Source: Candidatus Obscuribacterales bacterium (GTDB lineage Bacteria > Cyanobacteriota > Vampirovibrionia > Obscuribacterales > Obscuribacteraceae). Taken from it: a stretch of 38,487 bases of DNA. A program made the translations under genes and the position numbers. The stretch spans positions 1 through 38,487 of the forward strand of contig CASBPX010000104.1 in assembly GCA_949127735.1 (NCBI GenBank), given 5' to 3'. The notes under the pieces are model-generated. The model had not been told where the DNA came from and ran no database searches. It saw only the letters and a program-made list of their open reading frames with translations. Within the stretch, counting starts at the first letter, position 1. Each line of letters starts with the position of its first letter. Below are positions 7,931 through 16,216 of this stretch, piece by piece.

Positions 7931-8509
7931 GTGGAAAATGTAGTCGGTACGGTGAAAGCACCACAATCTTCAATAACTCTTGCCATTGCTTACTCGGTAA
8001 TTGCTGCGGCGGTCGTTGGCATTTACGCCGGTATACTTTTTACACCGCCAGGAATTGAGAAAATTGTCACTCACCATTTAGATTTTTGGTTCTGTGTCGG
8101 TCTGGCCTTGGCAGGTTGGGTTCTACGCAGTGTTGGCGGCCACAAAGGCGTGATTGTAACCATGACTGTGCTGGCCTCATTCGTCATTCTGACTTTGAAT
8201 CAGCCGATGTTGCTTCGCTATTTGACTTTTGCCGCTTTGCTATTTTCGATGGGCCTTTATGGCATGGTGCAATCGCGCAATGCTGTTCGTGTATTGCTGT
8301 CAATTGAACTTATGCTCAACGCCGTCAACATCAACTTGATTGCTTTTTCTCGTTACGTTGATCCAATCAGTTTAAAGGGTCAGCTCTTTGTTATTTTTGT
8401 GCTCACTGTGGCCGCAGCTGAAGCGGCTGTTGGTCTGGCAGTAGTGCTGGCCATTTATCGCAGTACACAATCTGTGGACATGGATAAATTTACTCTGCTC
8501 AAACACTAA
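7931..8509 (+). CDS. nuoK: NADH-quinone oxidoreductase subunit K with an N-terminal three-helix extension
   Basis: Proton-translocating membrane subunit. Residues 94-192 match a complete, standard-length NuoK/NdhE. They contain both key membrane glutamates (Glu126 and Glu164, equal to E. coli Glu36 and Glu72) and a cyanobacterial-like ending. Before this core are about 92 extra residues with three hydrophobic segments (about 14-37, 50-66 and 72-89) that do not occur in ordinary NuoK (about 100 residues). The GTG start has a good AGGAG about 8 nt upstream. An internal ATG at Met93 would give a normal-sized NuoK but has no ribosome site. No nuoL, M or N follows. Confidence 0.94.
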   Translation: MENVVGTVKAPQSSITLAIAYSVIAAAVVGIYAGILFTPPGIEKIVTHHLDFWFCVGLALAGWVLRSVGGHKGVIVTMTVLASFVILTLNQPMLLRYLTFAALLFSMGLYGMVQSRNAVRVLLSIELMLNAVNINLIAFSRYVDPISLKGQLFVIFVLTVAAAEAAVGLAVVLAIYRSTQSVDMDKFTLLKH

Positions 8510-8536
8510 GTTTCATTGCGCTTCTTAGTTCGGTCA

Positions 8537-9583
8537 ATGAATAAGAGCGTTACTAAAGTAACGCATTTTATCCATAAATATTTTTTGCCGCTCTTGCTTG
8601 TGACTTATACGCTGGCGGCAACATTTCCACAAATTGGGCTGGCTATGCGACAGCTTTCGTTCGGCGACTTGGCCACGCCAGGTCTTGGTACAACGCGTAT
8701 CTCAATTTCGCTCGCGATGCTCTCTTTTCTGCTTTTTAACGCTGGGCTTGGTATTAAAACAAGCGAGTTGCTCAAGCTGCGCAATAGGCCCCAGCTGCTT
8801 ATTGTTGGTTTTTTGGCGAACATGGTCATTCCGATTGTGCTCAGCGTCTGCTTGCGTATAGCAATGACTTTTTGGCACAACGACGATGAAGTGCAAAATC
8901 TCATGGTCGGTCTGGCTTTGATAATCGCTATGCCAATTGCCGGTTCCGCGGCAGCGTGGGCGCAAAACGCTAACGGCAATCTTAGTTTAAGTCTTGGTTT
9001 AATTCTGCTATCGACTTTTCTCAGCCCGTTAACGACGCCAGCGGTTTTGCAATTATTCAGCTTTATGACTCAAGGAGATTATGCCGAAGATCTGAGTGAG
9101 ATGGCGAGTGCGGACACCAATGTTTTTCTTTGTCTTACTGTAGTTTTTCCTTCTTTAGCAGGAATGGCATTGCACTACATCGCTGGCGAAGAGCGAATTG
9201 CTCGAATAAAGCCATACCTTAAATTGGCAAATTTTCTCGTACTGCTACTGCTCAATTATTCCAATGCCAGTATAAGTTTGCCTCAAGTTGTTGCAAAGCC
9301 AGATTGGGATTTATTGGTATTGATTTTGACGGTCACAGCGCTAATTTGCACAGTATCTTTTTTTGCGGGATGGTTAGTTTCCAAAGGATTCCGCGCTGAT
9401 AATTCAGACAAAGCTGCTTTGATGTTTAGCCTGGGTATGAATAATAACGGAACAGGTTTGGTCCTGGCTGCAACCGCTCTGGCAGACCATCCGGATGTAA
9501 TGTTGCCTATGATTTTTTACACTTTGGTGCAGCAGGTGATTGCAGCGATCGTTGATTTCAAAATTTTCAAAACTGAAGAATAG
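8537..9583 (+). CDS. Bile acid:sodium symporter (BASS) family transporter
   Basis: A 348-residue polytopic inner-membrane protein with about nine or ten hydrophobic helices. It fits the BASS/SBF fold, with conserved polar segments in broken helices: an Asn-Ala-Gly-Leu-Gly-Ile motif near residue 70 and a Gly-Met-Asn-Asn-Asn-Gly-Thr-Gly motif near residue 300. Family members move bile acids, pyruvate, pantothenate or other organic anions with sodium, and the substrate here cannot be read from sequence. It starts shortly after nuoK with no terminator between, so it may be co-transcribed with the nuo genes. Neither the ATG chosen nor the in-frame TTG at 8516 has a clear ribosome site. Confidence 0.8.
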   Translation: MNKSVTKVTHFIHKYFLPLLLVTYTLAATFPQIGLAMRQLSFGDLATPGLGTTRISISLAMLSFLLFNAGLGIKTSELLKLRNRPQLLIVGFLANMVIPIVLSVCLRIAMTFWHNDDEVQNLMVGLALIIAMPIAGSAAAWAQNANGNLSLSLGLILLSTFLSPLTTPAVLQLFSFMTQGDYAEDLSEMASADTNVFLCLTVVFPSLAGMALHYIAGEERIARIKPYLKLANFLVLLLLNYSNASISLPQVVAKPDWDLLVLILTVTALICTVSFFAGWLVSKGFRADNSDKAALMFSLGMNNNGTGLVLAATALADHPDVMLPMIFYTLVQQVIAAIVDFKIFKTEE

Positions 9584-9596
9584 TTTTGTTGTGTCT

Positions 9597-11039
9597 CTAG
9601 CGACTGACTGCCATGCGCAAAAAATTCAAAGCCCAATTCTGCAATTGATTCCAATGCAATACATGACGCATTGAAATCATTCGTCTCTTTTGTTCATGCG
9701 TATCCATTGCCAGGGCAATTTTAAAGGCGTTGCATACTTCTTGTGGAGACTTAGGGTCAACAAGCAATGCACCTTGTGAAAGCTCGCGAGCGCATCCGGC
9801 TGCTCTCGACAAAATCAGAGCACCTTGCTCATCGTTGCGGCAGGCGACAAATTCTTTAGCAATGATATTGATGCCATCACTGACCGAATTAATTGAGAGT
9901 GCTGAGGCCGCTTGATACCAGGCTGCTAGTTGCAAATGATCGAGCTTACCTTTTAGATGCTTGATTGGTTGCCAGTCATCGCGCCCATACTCGGCGTTAA
10001 TGGCTGCAATTTTCGCGTCTACCTGACGAACGTACTGCAAGTGCGCACTGTCCTGGTGTTTTGCTTCCTGCGAAATCTGCACATAGTGGAAGCGCTTCAA
10101 ATAAGACGGACTGGTTTTGAGCAATAATTCCAAACCATTCAGTCGCTCCAGCGCGCCTTTGGTATACTCCATTCGTTCGACGCCAAGAATAAATTGGCTC
10201 GCCAGTGAATATTTTGCGGTAATCGCTTCAGCCGTGGGCTGTGAAACTGCAGCCAATTTTTGCCAATAGCTGATGTCTACACCCAGCGGCAATACTACAA
10301 CCGTTATCAACCTTCCTTGAAAGCGAACCAGTTTATTCTCGAGGTCGACTTTTGCTTGATCGAATAACAAAGCCACAGTTTGAAGAAAATTATCGGCATA
10401 CTCTTCAGTATGGAAGCCAATCAGTTTGTTGTGCAAAAGTGCCTGTGTTAGTTCGTGCCCGATAGGTGAGTCTGCCATAGTTTTGGCTTGCGGCCAGGGA
10501 GCGTGCCAGAATTGGGAAAGCACGATACCGGCCTGGGAAGCCAAAATTGGCGAGGCAAGAGCTAGTTGATAGTCATGCAACCAACAAATGGTGGGAAAAC
10601 TTTCGGAGGCAGTGATAATGCATTCAGAAGCCACTGACTGGCAAAGGGCTCGGTAAGATTTCCAGGCCTCTGGGTCAAACTGGCTTTTATTGAGAAATCC
10701 ATGCAATAAATCCCACAGGTAGCCGTTTACGATATTTTGATGGTCGTCAAAAAGTCTCTTCACCGCCTGAGGAGCGTAAAAGGTGAAACCACCACGGTCA
10801 CTTTCAGATTTTTCGTTGGGCGCAAAGTTGGTGGCAGGCAGTTCAGATAGTGCAAACCAGTTTACGCGCGTGCCCAGCTTTTTCACCAGGGGCTCGAGTG
10901 ATACGGGCACGCCACCTGATGCACCAGGACCAGCATATGAAATAACGTTGACTGTTGGCAGGAAGAGTTCGAGGCGCTCGATTTCTTCGTCGGTAACAGG
11001 GGGCAGTAGAGTCGGTAAAGCTGTGGAAATCGGGTTCAT
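9597..11039 (-). CDS. otsA: OtsA-like family 20 glycosyltransferase (probable trehalose-6-phosphate synthase)
   Basis: A 480-residue cytosolic GT20 enzyme, expected to join UDP- or GDP-glucose to glucose-6-phosphate for the stress sugar trehalose. Visible family features are His155-Asp-Tyr-Gln-Leu, Phe-Trp-His near 177-179, the nucleotide-sugar Arg289/Lys294 pair, and Asp388 with Glu396 in the Asp-Gly-Ile-Asn motif. The N-terminal Ser-Asn-Arg motif, whose Arg contacts the acceptor phosphate in E. coli OtsA, is Ser-Tyr-Ala-Gly here (34-37), although the Gly-Gly loop remains. The exact acceptor is therefore uncertain, and a glucosylglycerol-phosphate synthase-like role is possible. No OtsB phosphatase lies beside it. 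It converges with the transporter gene, 13 nt away. Confidence 0.8.
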   Translation of the reverse strand: MNPISTALPTLLPPVTDEEIERLELFLPTVNVISYAGPGASGGVPVSLEPLVKKLGTRVNWFALSELPATNFAPNEKSESDRGGFTFYAPQAVKRLFDDHQNIVNGYLWDLLHGFLNKSQFDPEAWKSYRALCQSVASECIITASESFPTICWLHDYQLALASPILASQAGIVLSQFWHAPWPQAKTMADSPIGHELTQALLHNKLIGFHTEEYADNFLQTVALLFDQAKVDLENKLVRFQGRLITVVVLPLGVDISYWQKLAAVSQPTAEAITAKYSLASQFILGVERMEYTKGALERLNGLELLLKTSPSYLKRFHYVQISQEAKHQDSAHLQYVRQVDAKIAAINAEYGRDDWQPIKHLKGKLDHLQLAAWYQAASALSINSVSDGINIIAKEFVACRNDEQGALILSRAAGCARELSQGALLVDPKSPQEVCNAFKIALAMDTHEQKRRMISMRHVLHWNQLQNWALNFLRMAVSR

Positions 11040-11070
11040 GGCTTTCTAAGTCTATTGAGGGGATAAAAGC

Positions 11071-11092
11071 TTGACAGTTTTGAACCTGTCAA
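11071..11092. promoter_or_regulatory. Inverted repeat upstream of otsA
   Basis: Perfect 7-bp arms TTGACAG and CTGTCAA are separated by 8 bp, 32 nt before the otsA-like start codon. It could be a repressor operator or a small mRNA-leader hairpin. No factor can be named. Confidence 0.35.
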
Positions 11093-11234
11093 ATGACGCC
11101 CTGCAACCGCGAAGAAGTTGCTGAAAAACAAGATTTCAGATGGCAAAACTTGGCGTTAAACCGCCTTAGTAATGTAATGGATATATAGAAGGATATCAAG
11201 CTGCGCCCAGCGGATTTAATAGGAGTTATTGTTA

Positions 11235-11279
11235 ATGTCCGACGTGGAGATTAACGCATTTAATTGGTTAGTCAAATAA
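11235..11279 (+). CDS. Possible 14-residue small ORF
   Basis: ATG to TAA with an AGGAG sequence 9 nt before the start, on the strand opposite to otsA and rimM. It overlaps the last bases of rimM. It has no recognisable product, and the only support is the ribosome site. Confidence 0.15.
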   Translation: MSDVEINAFNWLVK

Positions 11280-11834
11280 ACCAGGCAGATTGACGATTTC
11301 AATGCGACCGGCCTTGATGTCTACGGTGGGCACCAGGGCTTTTACAAAAGGCACCAGATGTGATTGCTCGCCGCTTGTGATTTCGAGCAATTGCGAAGTC
11401 TCGCCAAAGACAGCAGATACAGTGCCTAACTCAACTCCATCAACAGTGAAGGCCTGGAGCCCCACCAGGTCATCGAGCCACCATTCGTCTTCGGCAAGGT
11501 CATTCAACTGAGCCCGCTCTGTAAAAATAGTCGCTCCGATAATGGTTTCACCGGCGGTGCGATCAGGATACTCTTTTAACGAGAGTAATATCAGTTTTTG
11601 CTCTGCCTTAAAAGATGTTACGTGCGCTTTTGATTTGATACCATCTGCGGTGACAACGAGCACGGTGCGAATATTGTCTACCAGTTCAATGTGGCTGCGG
11701 AGCTTGAGCTTAAGGTCGCCGCGCAATCCTTTAACGCCAGTCACTACACCGACGCCAAAACAAAAAGTGCCTTCACCGCTGGGTGCTAGCTGCTTTTTGA
11801 TCCCTGGTAAATTGGCCGGCTTTCCTCTTTCCAT
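11268..11834 (-). CDS. rimM: Ribosome maturation factor RimM
   Basis: 16S rRNA-processing factor that binds S19 during maturation of the 30S head. The 188 residues show the N-terminal RimM domain (from about residue 26, with the Gly-Leu-Arg-Gly-Asp motif near 36-40) and a C-terminal PRC-barrel (about 105-183) that begins with the Trp-Trp-Leu-Asp-Asp-Leu-Val-Gly segment. The ATG lies 49 bp inside the 3' end of ubiX. The ribosome site is weak, so expression probably depends on coupling to ubiX. The first 20-25 residues are not part of the domain, and a later start is possible. Confidence 0.93.
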   Translation of the reverse strand: MERGKPANLPGIKKQLAPSGEGTFCFGVGVVTGVKGLRGDLKLKLRSHIELVDNIRTVLVVTADGIKSKAHVTSFKAEQKLILLSLKEYPDRTAGETIIGATIFTERAQLNDLAEDEWWLDDLVGLQAFTVDGVELGTVSAVFGETSQLLEITSGEQSHLVPFVKALVPTVDIKAGRIEIVNLPGLFD

Positions 11835-12445
11835 CTTTTAAATAGCCCGTTGTCAAATCCAAACTGGTCAAGTACGCGTCCGACCACAAAGTCTATCTGA
11901 TCGTCGACTGTTTTTGGGTGATGATAAAAACCAGGTGAAGCGCAGGCGACCACACCACCAGCTTCGGAGACTGTGACCATATTGCGCAATTGAATCAAAC
12001 CGAAGGGCATTTCGCGCACAAGAATAAGTAGAGTGCGCTTTTCTTTTAAGGTCACTGCGGCCGCTCTGTGAATCAAATTTTCGGTCAGGCCCGAAGCAAT
12101 AGCTCCTAAGGTGCCAAGGCTGCAAGGCACCACTGCCATGCCTCTGGTTCGGTAGGAGCCGCTGGCAACAGAGGCTCCGTAATCAGTGAGGCTGTGTGTT
12201 CTCAATGGCACCGTATTCGGTAGCTTGAGATACTTGAGCAGTTCGTCTTTGAAATTATCAGTAAAGACAAGATCGTGCTCTTCTTTGACCACGCGAATGG
12301 CCGCTTTTGACATCAATAAATCAACTGGCTGCTCTGACTCCAGTAAAAATTGCAGCAGGCGCATGCCGTAGATGGCGCCACTGGCACCAGTTATGGCAAC
12401 AACGAAGGGCAAGTCAGCTGCTTTTTTGTCGTGATCTTGGCCCAT
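11786..12445 (-). CDS. ubiX: Flavin prenyltransferase UbiX
   Basis: Makes prenylated FMN, the cofactor of UbiD-type decarboxylases, from FMN and dimethylallyl phosphate. The 219 residues carry the FMN-binding Gly-Ala-Ser-Gly-Ala motif (20-24), the conserved Ser-Gly-Ser-Tyr-Arg-Thr-Arg-Gly-Met segment with a following Pro-Cys-Ser (about 95-110), and the Arg-Glu-Met-Pro motif near 142-145. No ubiD lies in the window. It overlaps rimM downstream and follows the secreted beta-rich gene by 23 nt on the same strand. Confidence 0.95.
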   Translation of the reverse strand: MGQDHDKKAADLPFVVAITGASGAIYGMRLLQFLLESEQPVDLLMSKAAIRVVKEEHDLVFTDNFKDELLKYLKLPNTVPLRTHSLTDYGASVASGSYRTRGMAVVPCSLGTLGAIASGLTENLIHRAAAVTLKEKRTLLILVREMPFGLIQLRNMVTVSEAGGVVACASPGFYHHPKTVDDQIDFVVGRVLDQFGFDNGLFKRWKEESRPIYQGSKSS

Positions 12446-12468
12446 TGTGTCCTTTAATTTAGAGAGGC

Positions 12469-13446
12469 TTAAAAATCGCTGCCCGGTGCGCCGCTGCTCT
12501 TACCTGTGGGTGTTTTGGCAGAGGGTGCTTCCCCTGAAGCCTCTTGCTCTTCAGTGGCAGGAGCTGGGCGTTCTTTAGCAAAGCGTTTCCCGTTGCGCTT
12601 AGTTACCGGAGCAGACTCTTCCGCTGATTGTGAGTCAAAAGATTGCCCACTGGCTGCGGCAAATGTAATTTTGAGAGGAGCATCGAGCTTAACCGTGATA
12701 GGCGATCCGCTATAAATGTACAAATCTCGATTTCTCTTCACCAGGGAGCGAATCACTTTTCCGCTTTTCTCGTTATAGCCGCTATCACCCAAGATTGGAT
12801 CTTTAAGAATGGCATCTTTACCTAACACGGCTAATTTGCCCGTGCGGTCACGTTTATTAGATAAAGCTGGGTTGACCGCGTCGAAACCTGCTTGCGAACC
12901 GATATAGGCCACACTTGAGCCGCGAGAGCTGAGCCCGGCCGCTCCGCCGCCTCTCTGGCCGGCCTGAACTTCACCGCTCATTGAAGCTACCAGAGGCAGG
13001 GTAACTCCGCTTGGCATTTTCATACTCATTAATTGCACACGCAATTTGCCAAGCGGCTTGTATTTTTTTGTACTATCGCGCTGTTGGCTTGACGAAGAAA
13101 CTGCTTCCACCACTTCGCCGATGATTTCAGTGCCGCTAGGTATCAATACATCGGTGCCATTAGCAAGCACAGGCGCACTGATTTGCACGCTGAAGCGGTC
13201 TCCTTGTCTCGATGCCGACGAGCCGATGGTGCTTTGAATTCTTCCTTCAAAATTAGTGCCAATTGGCAGCATGACGGCTTTGCCGTGATAGCTGCTCGGC
13301 GCTCGAAAATTGTTTTCTTTTTCTACAGCGTCTTCTTTTGGCTTGAGCTCACCTCGATAAGCTTGCGCTGCCAGACTGAGCGTCACGGCACTTAAAGAGG
13401 TGGCTGCTAGAAACAGGGCGCAAAATTTGTTCACTTTACGAAGCAT
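12469..13446 (-). CDS. Secreted beta-rich protein, possibly VirB10/TrbI-like
   Basis: A 325-residue exported protein. I chose the ATG at 13446 because AGGATGG lies before it and because a clean signal peptide follows (hydrophobic to about residue 30, Ala-Gln-Ala end). The frame is open upstream inside the preceding gene. Residues about 55-160 have a beta-rich pattern (Leu-Pro-Ile-Gly-Thr, then Val-Leu-Ile-Pro-Ser-Gly-Thr, then a long strand ending in Leu-Pro-Leu) that resembles the periplasmic domain of VirB10/TrbI. Residues 235-265 look like its final strand. It lacks VirB10's membrane anchor and Pro-rich linker. The C-terminal 60 residues are disordered. The resemblance is from memory; generic outer-envelope beta domains are an alternative. 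Confidence 0.6.
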   Translation of the reverse strand: MLRKVNKFCALFLAATSLSAVTLSLAAQAYRGELKPKEDAVEKENNFRAPSSYHGKAVMLPIGTNFEGRIQSTIGSSASRQGDRFSVQISAPVLANGTDVLIPSGTEIIGEVVEAVSSSSQQRDSTKKYKPLGKLRVQLMSMKMPSGVTLPLVASMSGEVQAGQRGGGAAGLSSRGSSVAYIGSQAGFDAVNPALSNKRDRTGKLAVLGKDAILKDPILGDSGYNEKSGKVIRSLVKRNRDLYIYSGSPITVKLDAPLKITFAAASGQSFDSQSAEESAPVTKRNGKRFAKERPAPATEEQEASGEAPSAKTPTGKSSGAPGSDF

Positions 13447-13729
13447 TTTTACCATCCTGACCATTGCCTTCGACATCAACATCAACCACATCAGAATTAG
13501 AGTCTAAATCAGATTCAGATTTAAAGCTCGCTGCTGCTTGCTTTCTGCCTCTTAAACGCACCATCACCAGTGTCATGGCCAGGGCAATTGCCAGGGCAAT
13601 ACCAATCAAGGTAAACATTCGGCCCAGGCTGAAAACATAACTAAACAGCTCGTTAAACATGACGGCAGCTGCTGCCAGCACGATTGCCGCTCCGCCTATA
13701 AATTTGAGTTGTTCTTTACTAATTTGCAT
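13436..13729 (-). CDS. Small membrane protein with two helices
   Basis: A 97-residue protein I do not recognise. Two hydrophobic helices (about 8-33 and 36-58) are separated by a Leu-Gly-Arg turn and followed by a basic stop segment and a 35-residue acidic Ser/Asp-rich tail. An AGGAAGG ribosome site precedes the ATG at a good distance. Its end overlaps the next gene's start by 11 bp. Two close helices recall small T4SS pilins or VirB3-type proteins, but there is no signal peptide and I would not assign it. Confidence 0.75.
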   Translation of the reverse strand: MQISKEQLKFIGGAAIVLAAAAVMFNELFSYVFSLGRMFTLIGIALAIALAMTLVMVRLRGRKQAAASFKSESDLDSNSDVVDVDVEGNGQDGKNAS

Positions 13730-13786
13730 CGGCCTTCCTGAGGCAATAATATGCCACCACCAGCAGTGCCAGCAGTGGTGATGAGA

Positions 13787-14266
13787 TTATTCTTCGTCGT
13801 CAAATTCTCGAGGGTGAATGTATTTAGACAAGCGCTGAATCACTGTCGGCGCAATAACTTTAGTAGCAAGCCACCAGGCAAAACCGCCGAAGAGTGGCAG
13901 AGAGATGACACGTAGAGCCATAGGCAACACTGAATAGAAACAACAAAGAATTACAGCGGCGATACCCAGGGTAATAGCCATACAGAATTTTTCAATAGTC
14001 TGTAATTGCTCGGCGCGACCCATACGACTAAATGACTTCCTCAGAAAGTCAAAGTAATTGGTCATTACTTTTTTCAGGCTGCTTTCGCCTTTCTTCCATG
14101 CTTTCGAATCACGAATATCATGCGGTTTGCCGGCCGATTTACCATCGTGGGAAATATCGACACCGTCTTTTTCGGGGGTGGCGTCAAAGACGTCATCTTT
14201 CTTGCGCAAGCCAGACCTGCCCTTTCCGACTTTTGATAATTTTGAATCTTTTTTACCGACAGCCAT
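13787..14266 (-). CDS. Membrane protein with basic N-terminal domain, unknown function
   Basis: A 159-residue protein with a Lys/Asp-rich, probably disordered N-terminal half (1-65), a short amphipathic stretch, and two hydrophobic segments (about 95-115 and 120-137), ending in a charged tail. GGAGG lies 7 nt before the ATG. It sits 18 nt after the second TPR gene and 57 nt before the small two-helix protein, in one operon. No family was recognised. Confidence 0.75.
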   Translation of the reverse strand: MAVGKKDSKLSKVGKGRSGLRKKDDVFDATPEKDGVDISHDGKSAGKPHDIRDSKAWKKGESSLKKVMTNYFDFLRKSFSRMGRAEQLQTIEKFCMAITLGIAAVILCCFYSVLPMALRVISLPLFGGFAWWLATKVIAPTVIQRLSKYIHPREFDDEE

Positions 14267-14284
14267 CAGACCTCCAGTCTTTTG

Positions 14285-16216
14285 TTATTCTGCGTCGCTA
14301 GCTTTCTTGTCAGCGCTTTCGCTGCCGGCGCTATCTTTGAGGGCTTCCTTCACCGGTGCGTCTTCAACTGGTGCCTTTTTTACAGGGGCTTCCTTTACGG
14401 TTTCCGGTTCGGGCTCTGGTTCTCTACTGACAGTCTCTCTAGGCGCACTGCTTTTGCTCGGAGTTTCCTTAAGTGGTATCGGAGCATTTGCTTTTCCTGG
14501 TGCGCGTTTTTTCAATTTGACCAGGCTAGTTTCAACTTCTTTGCGCAGCGGATTGGTATCTTCAGAAGCTTCGAGAAAACATAAAGCATAGTTGATTGCT
14601 TGACCAGCATCTTGTTTTTCTGATTTAGTGAAAAGATTGAATAGCCCATAGTATGCGCCCGGATATTGTGGGTCAGCCGATAGTGCCTGGTGATAGTGAT
14701 CTTCTGCTACTTCAGGAATTTTCCAGGTGGCGTCTCCCAGCTTTACCTGACGAGCCGCTTCGTTGCGTTGGTTATTAATGCGGCTTAAGCCCTGTTCTGC
14801 CCGAGTAGAAACTTCGCTCAAATCTTTAGCATAAAGAAAAGCTTTTTCGGCAGCGCGGTAATCGCCTTCTTGATAGCACTGATCACCCAGTGACATCACT
14901 TCATATGGTTCTTCGCGATGCTTTTCAATAGTGCTGTTGAATAAGCGATTAGCTTCTCTGAAGCGGTTCTGGGTCAAAGCTTTTTCGGCTTCCGAAAGCT
15001 GGATTTTCTCTTGCAAGTCAGAGGCGTCGTTTTTGATCATGCGACCTTGAACTGAATGCTCAGTCACCACATTTTGCAGTTTATCCATTAGCTGTGTAAA
15101 GCCAGCAGGGTAAGTGCCTTCTTTGCGAAATTTGCGAAAGCCCACGCGAGCCAGGCCGAGCAGCGCTTTTGGATCATCGGCTTTACTTTCTAGAATTGTT
15201 TTAAATTCGCCTTCTGCTACGTCTAATTTGTCCTGGCGCAAGGCCAGTTCTGCCAGTTCGCCGCGCATTTCAAAATCGTTGGGCAAAATATCAAGGGCGT
15301 TATGATATTCAGAAATGGCCATTTCGCCATCACCGCGAGTGGCATAATATTCGGCCCTGCGCTTGTAAGGGTCAGGGTTTCGGGGATCTTCCGAAATCGA
15401 TTTTTGCCAGCTTGCCAGAGCTGATGGCCCGTCGCCTTGTTTGCGATAAATGTCGCCTTCTACTGCATGCCACTCAGATTGACGGGCACCATCAGCGATA
15501 TTACGCAATTGCAAAAAGGCTTCTTCGTTTTTGCCTTGGTTAGAGAGCACAACAGCTTTTTGAAGGTGAGCAGGGCCGTAGTCACTTTTTAATTGCAGCG
15601 CTTTATTGACCAGTTCTTCCGCTTCTTTGTCGTGAGGGTTAACGTGCAACAAAGCTTGAGCCAGCAAAGACAAATTGACGCAATTTTCAGCCAGTGATGT
15701 AGCTTTGCGCAGTGGGGCAACCGCGCCGTCCATGTCATCTTGAGCCATTTTGACCATACCTAAAGTCTGGTGGGCAATGACGATATTGGTGTTTTCTCTA
15801 ATTGCTTTTTTGCATAGGTTTTCGGCCGCTTCTAAATATCTGTCTCGAAGAGCAGGAGACGCCACAGTCTTAGAGTGAATATAAGCAACGTAGCCTGCTG
15901 CGGCCATGACATTAGGATTATCCGAAAACTTTTCTTTGGCATTCTTCAGCAGCTTTTCGGCTTCAATCAATTTGGCGGGGGAAGGTTGCTTGGCTAAAGC
16001 CACAGCCAGCCCGGCTGATGCATCGCCTGCTTGATCTTCTTCAAGTAATTCACGGTAAGCTTCTTCTGCTTGCTTGAGTTTATTCTGCAAAAGTAAACCG
16101 TCGGCGTCGGCAAGTGTGGTGGCAAAAGCAGGGGCGCCATAAGACTGTACCGACAGAGTCAGACAGCCGATTAAAGCGCATTTGAAGAAAGAATTATTTT
16201 GCTTTCTCCGCGTCAT
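14285..16216 (-). CDS. Secreted TPR-repeat protein
   Basis: A 643-residue protein starting at the ATG at 16216, which gives a compact signal peptide (basic start, hydrophobic core, Ala-Phe-Ala end near residue 33). An upstream in-frame ATG at 16252 is also possible. At least ten tetratricopeptide-like helix pairs run from about residue 37 to 560, with typical Ala/Gly/Pro spacing, for example the Asp-Pro-Arg-Asn-Pro and Ala-Glu-Tyr-Tyr-Ala segments. A Lys/Glu/Pro/Ala-rich disordered tail of about 75 residues follows. It is probably a periplasmic scaffold for protein interactions. It overlaps the preceding TPR gene by 23 bp, so the two are probably coupled. Confidence 0.85.
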   Translation of the reverse strand: MTRRKQNNSFFKCALIGCLTLSVQSYGAPAFATTLADADGLLLQNKLKQAEEAYRELLEEDQAGDASAGLAVALAKQPSPAKLIEAEKLLKNAKEKFSDNPNVMAAAGYVAYIHSKTVASPALRDRYLEAAENLCKKAIRENTNIVIAHQTLGMVKMAQDDMDGAVAPLRKATSLAENCVNLSLLAQALLHVNPHDKEAEELVNKALQLKSDYGPAHLQKAVVLSNQGKNEEAFLQLRNIADGARQSEWHAVEGDIYRKQGDGPSALASWQKSISEDPRNPDPYKRRAEYYATRGDGEMAISEYHNALDILPNDFEMRGELAELALRQDKLDVAEGEFKTILESKADDPKALLGLARVGFRKFRKEGTYPAGFTQLMDKLQNVVTEHSVQGRMIKNDASDLQEKIQLSEAEKALTQNRFREANRLFNSTIEKHREEPYEVMSLGDQCYQEGDYRAAEKAFLYAKDLSEVSTRAEQGLSRINNQRNEAARQVKLGDATWKIPEVAEDHYHQALSADPQYPGAYYGLFNLFTKSEKQDAGQAINYALCFLEASEDTNPLRKEVETSLVKLKKRAPGKANAPIPLKETPSKSSAPRETVSREPEPEPETVKEAPVKKAPVEDAPVKEALKDSAGSESADKKASDAE

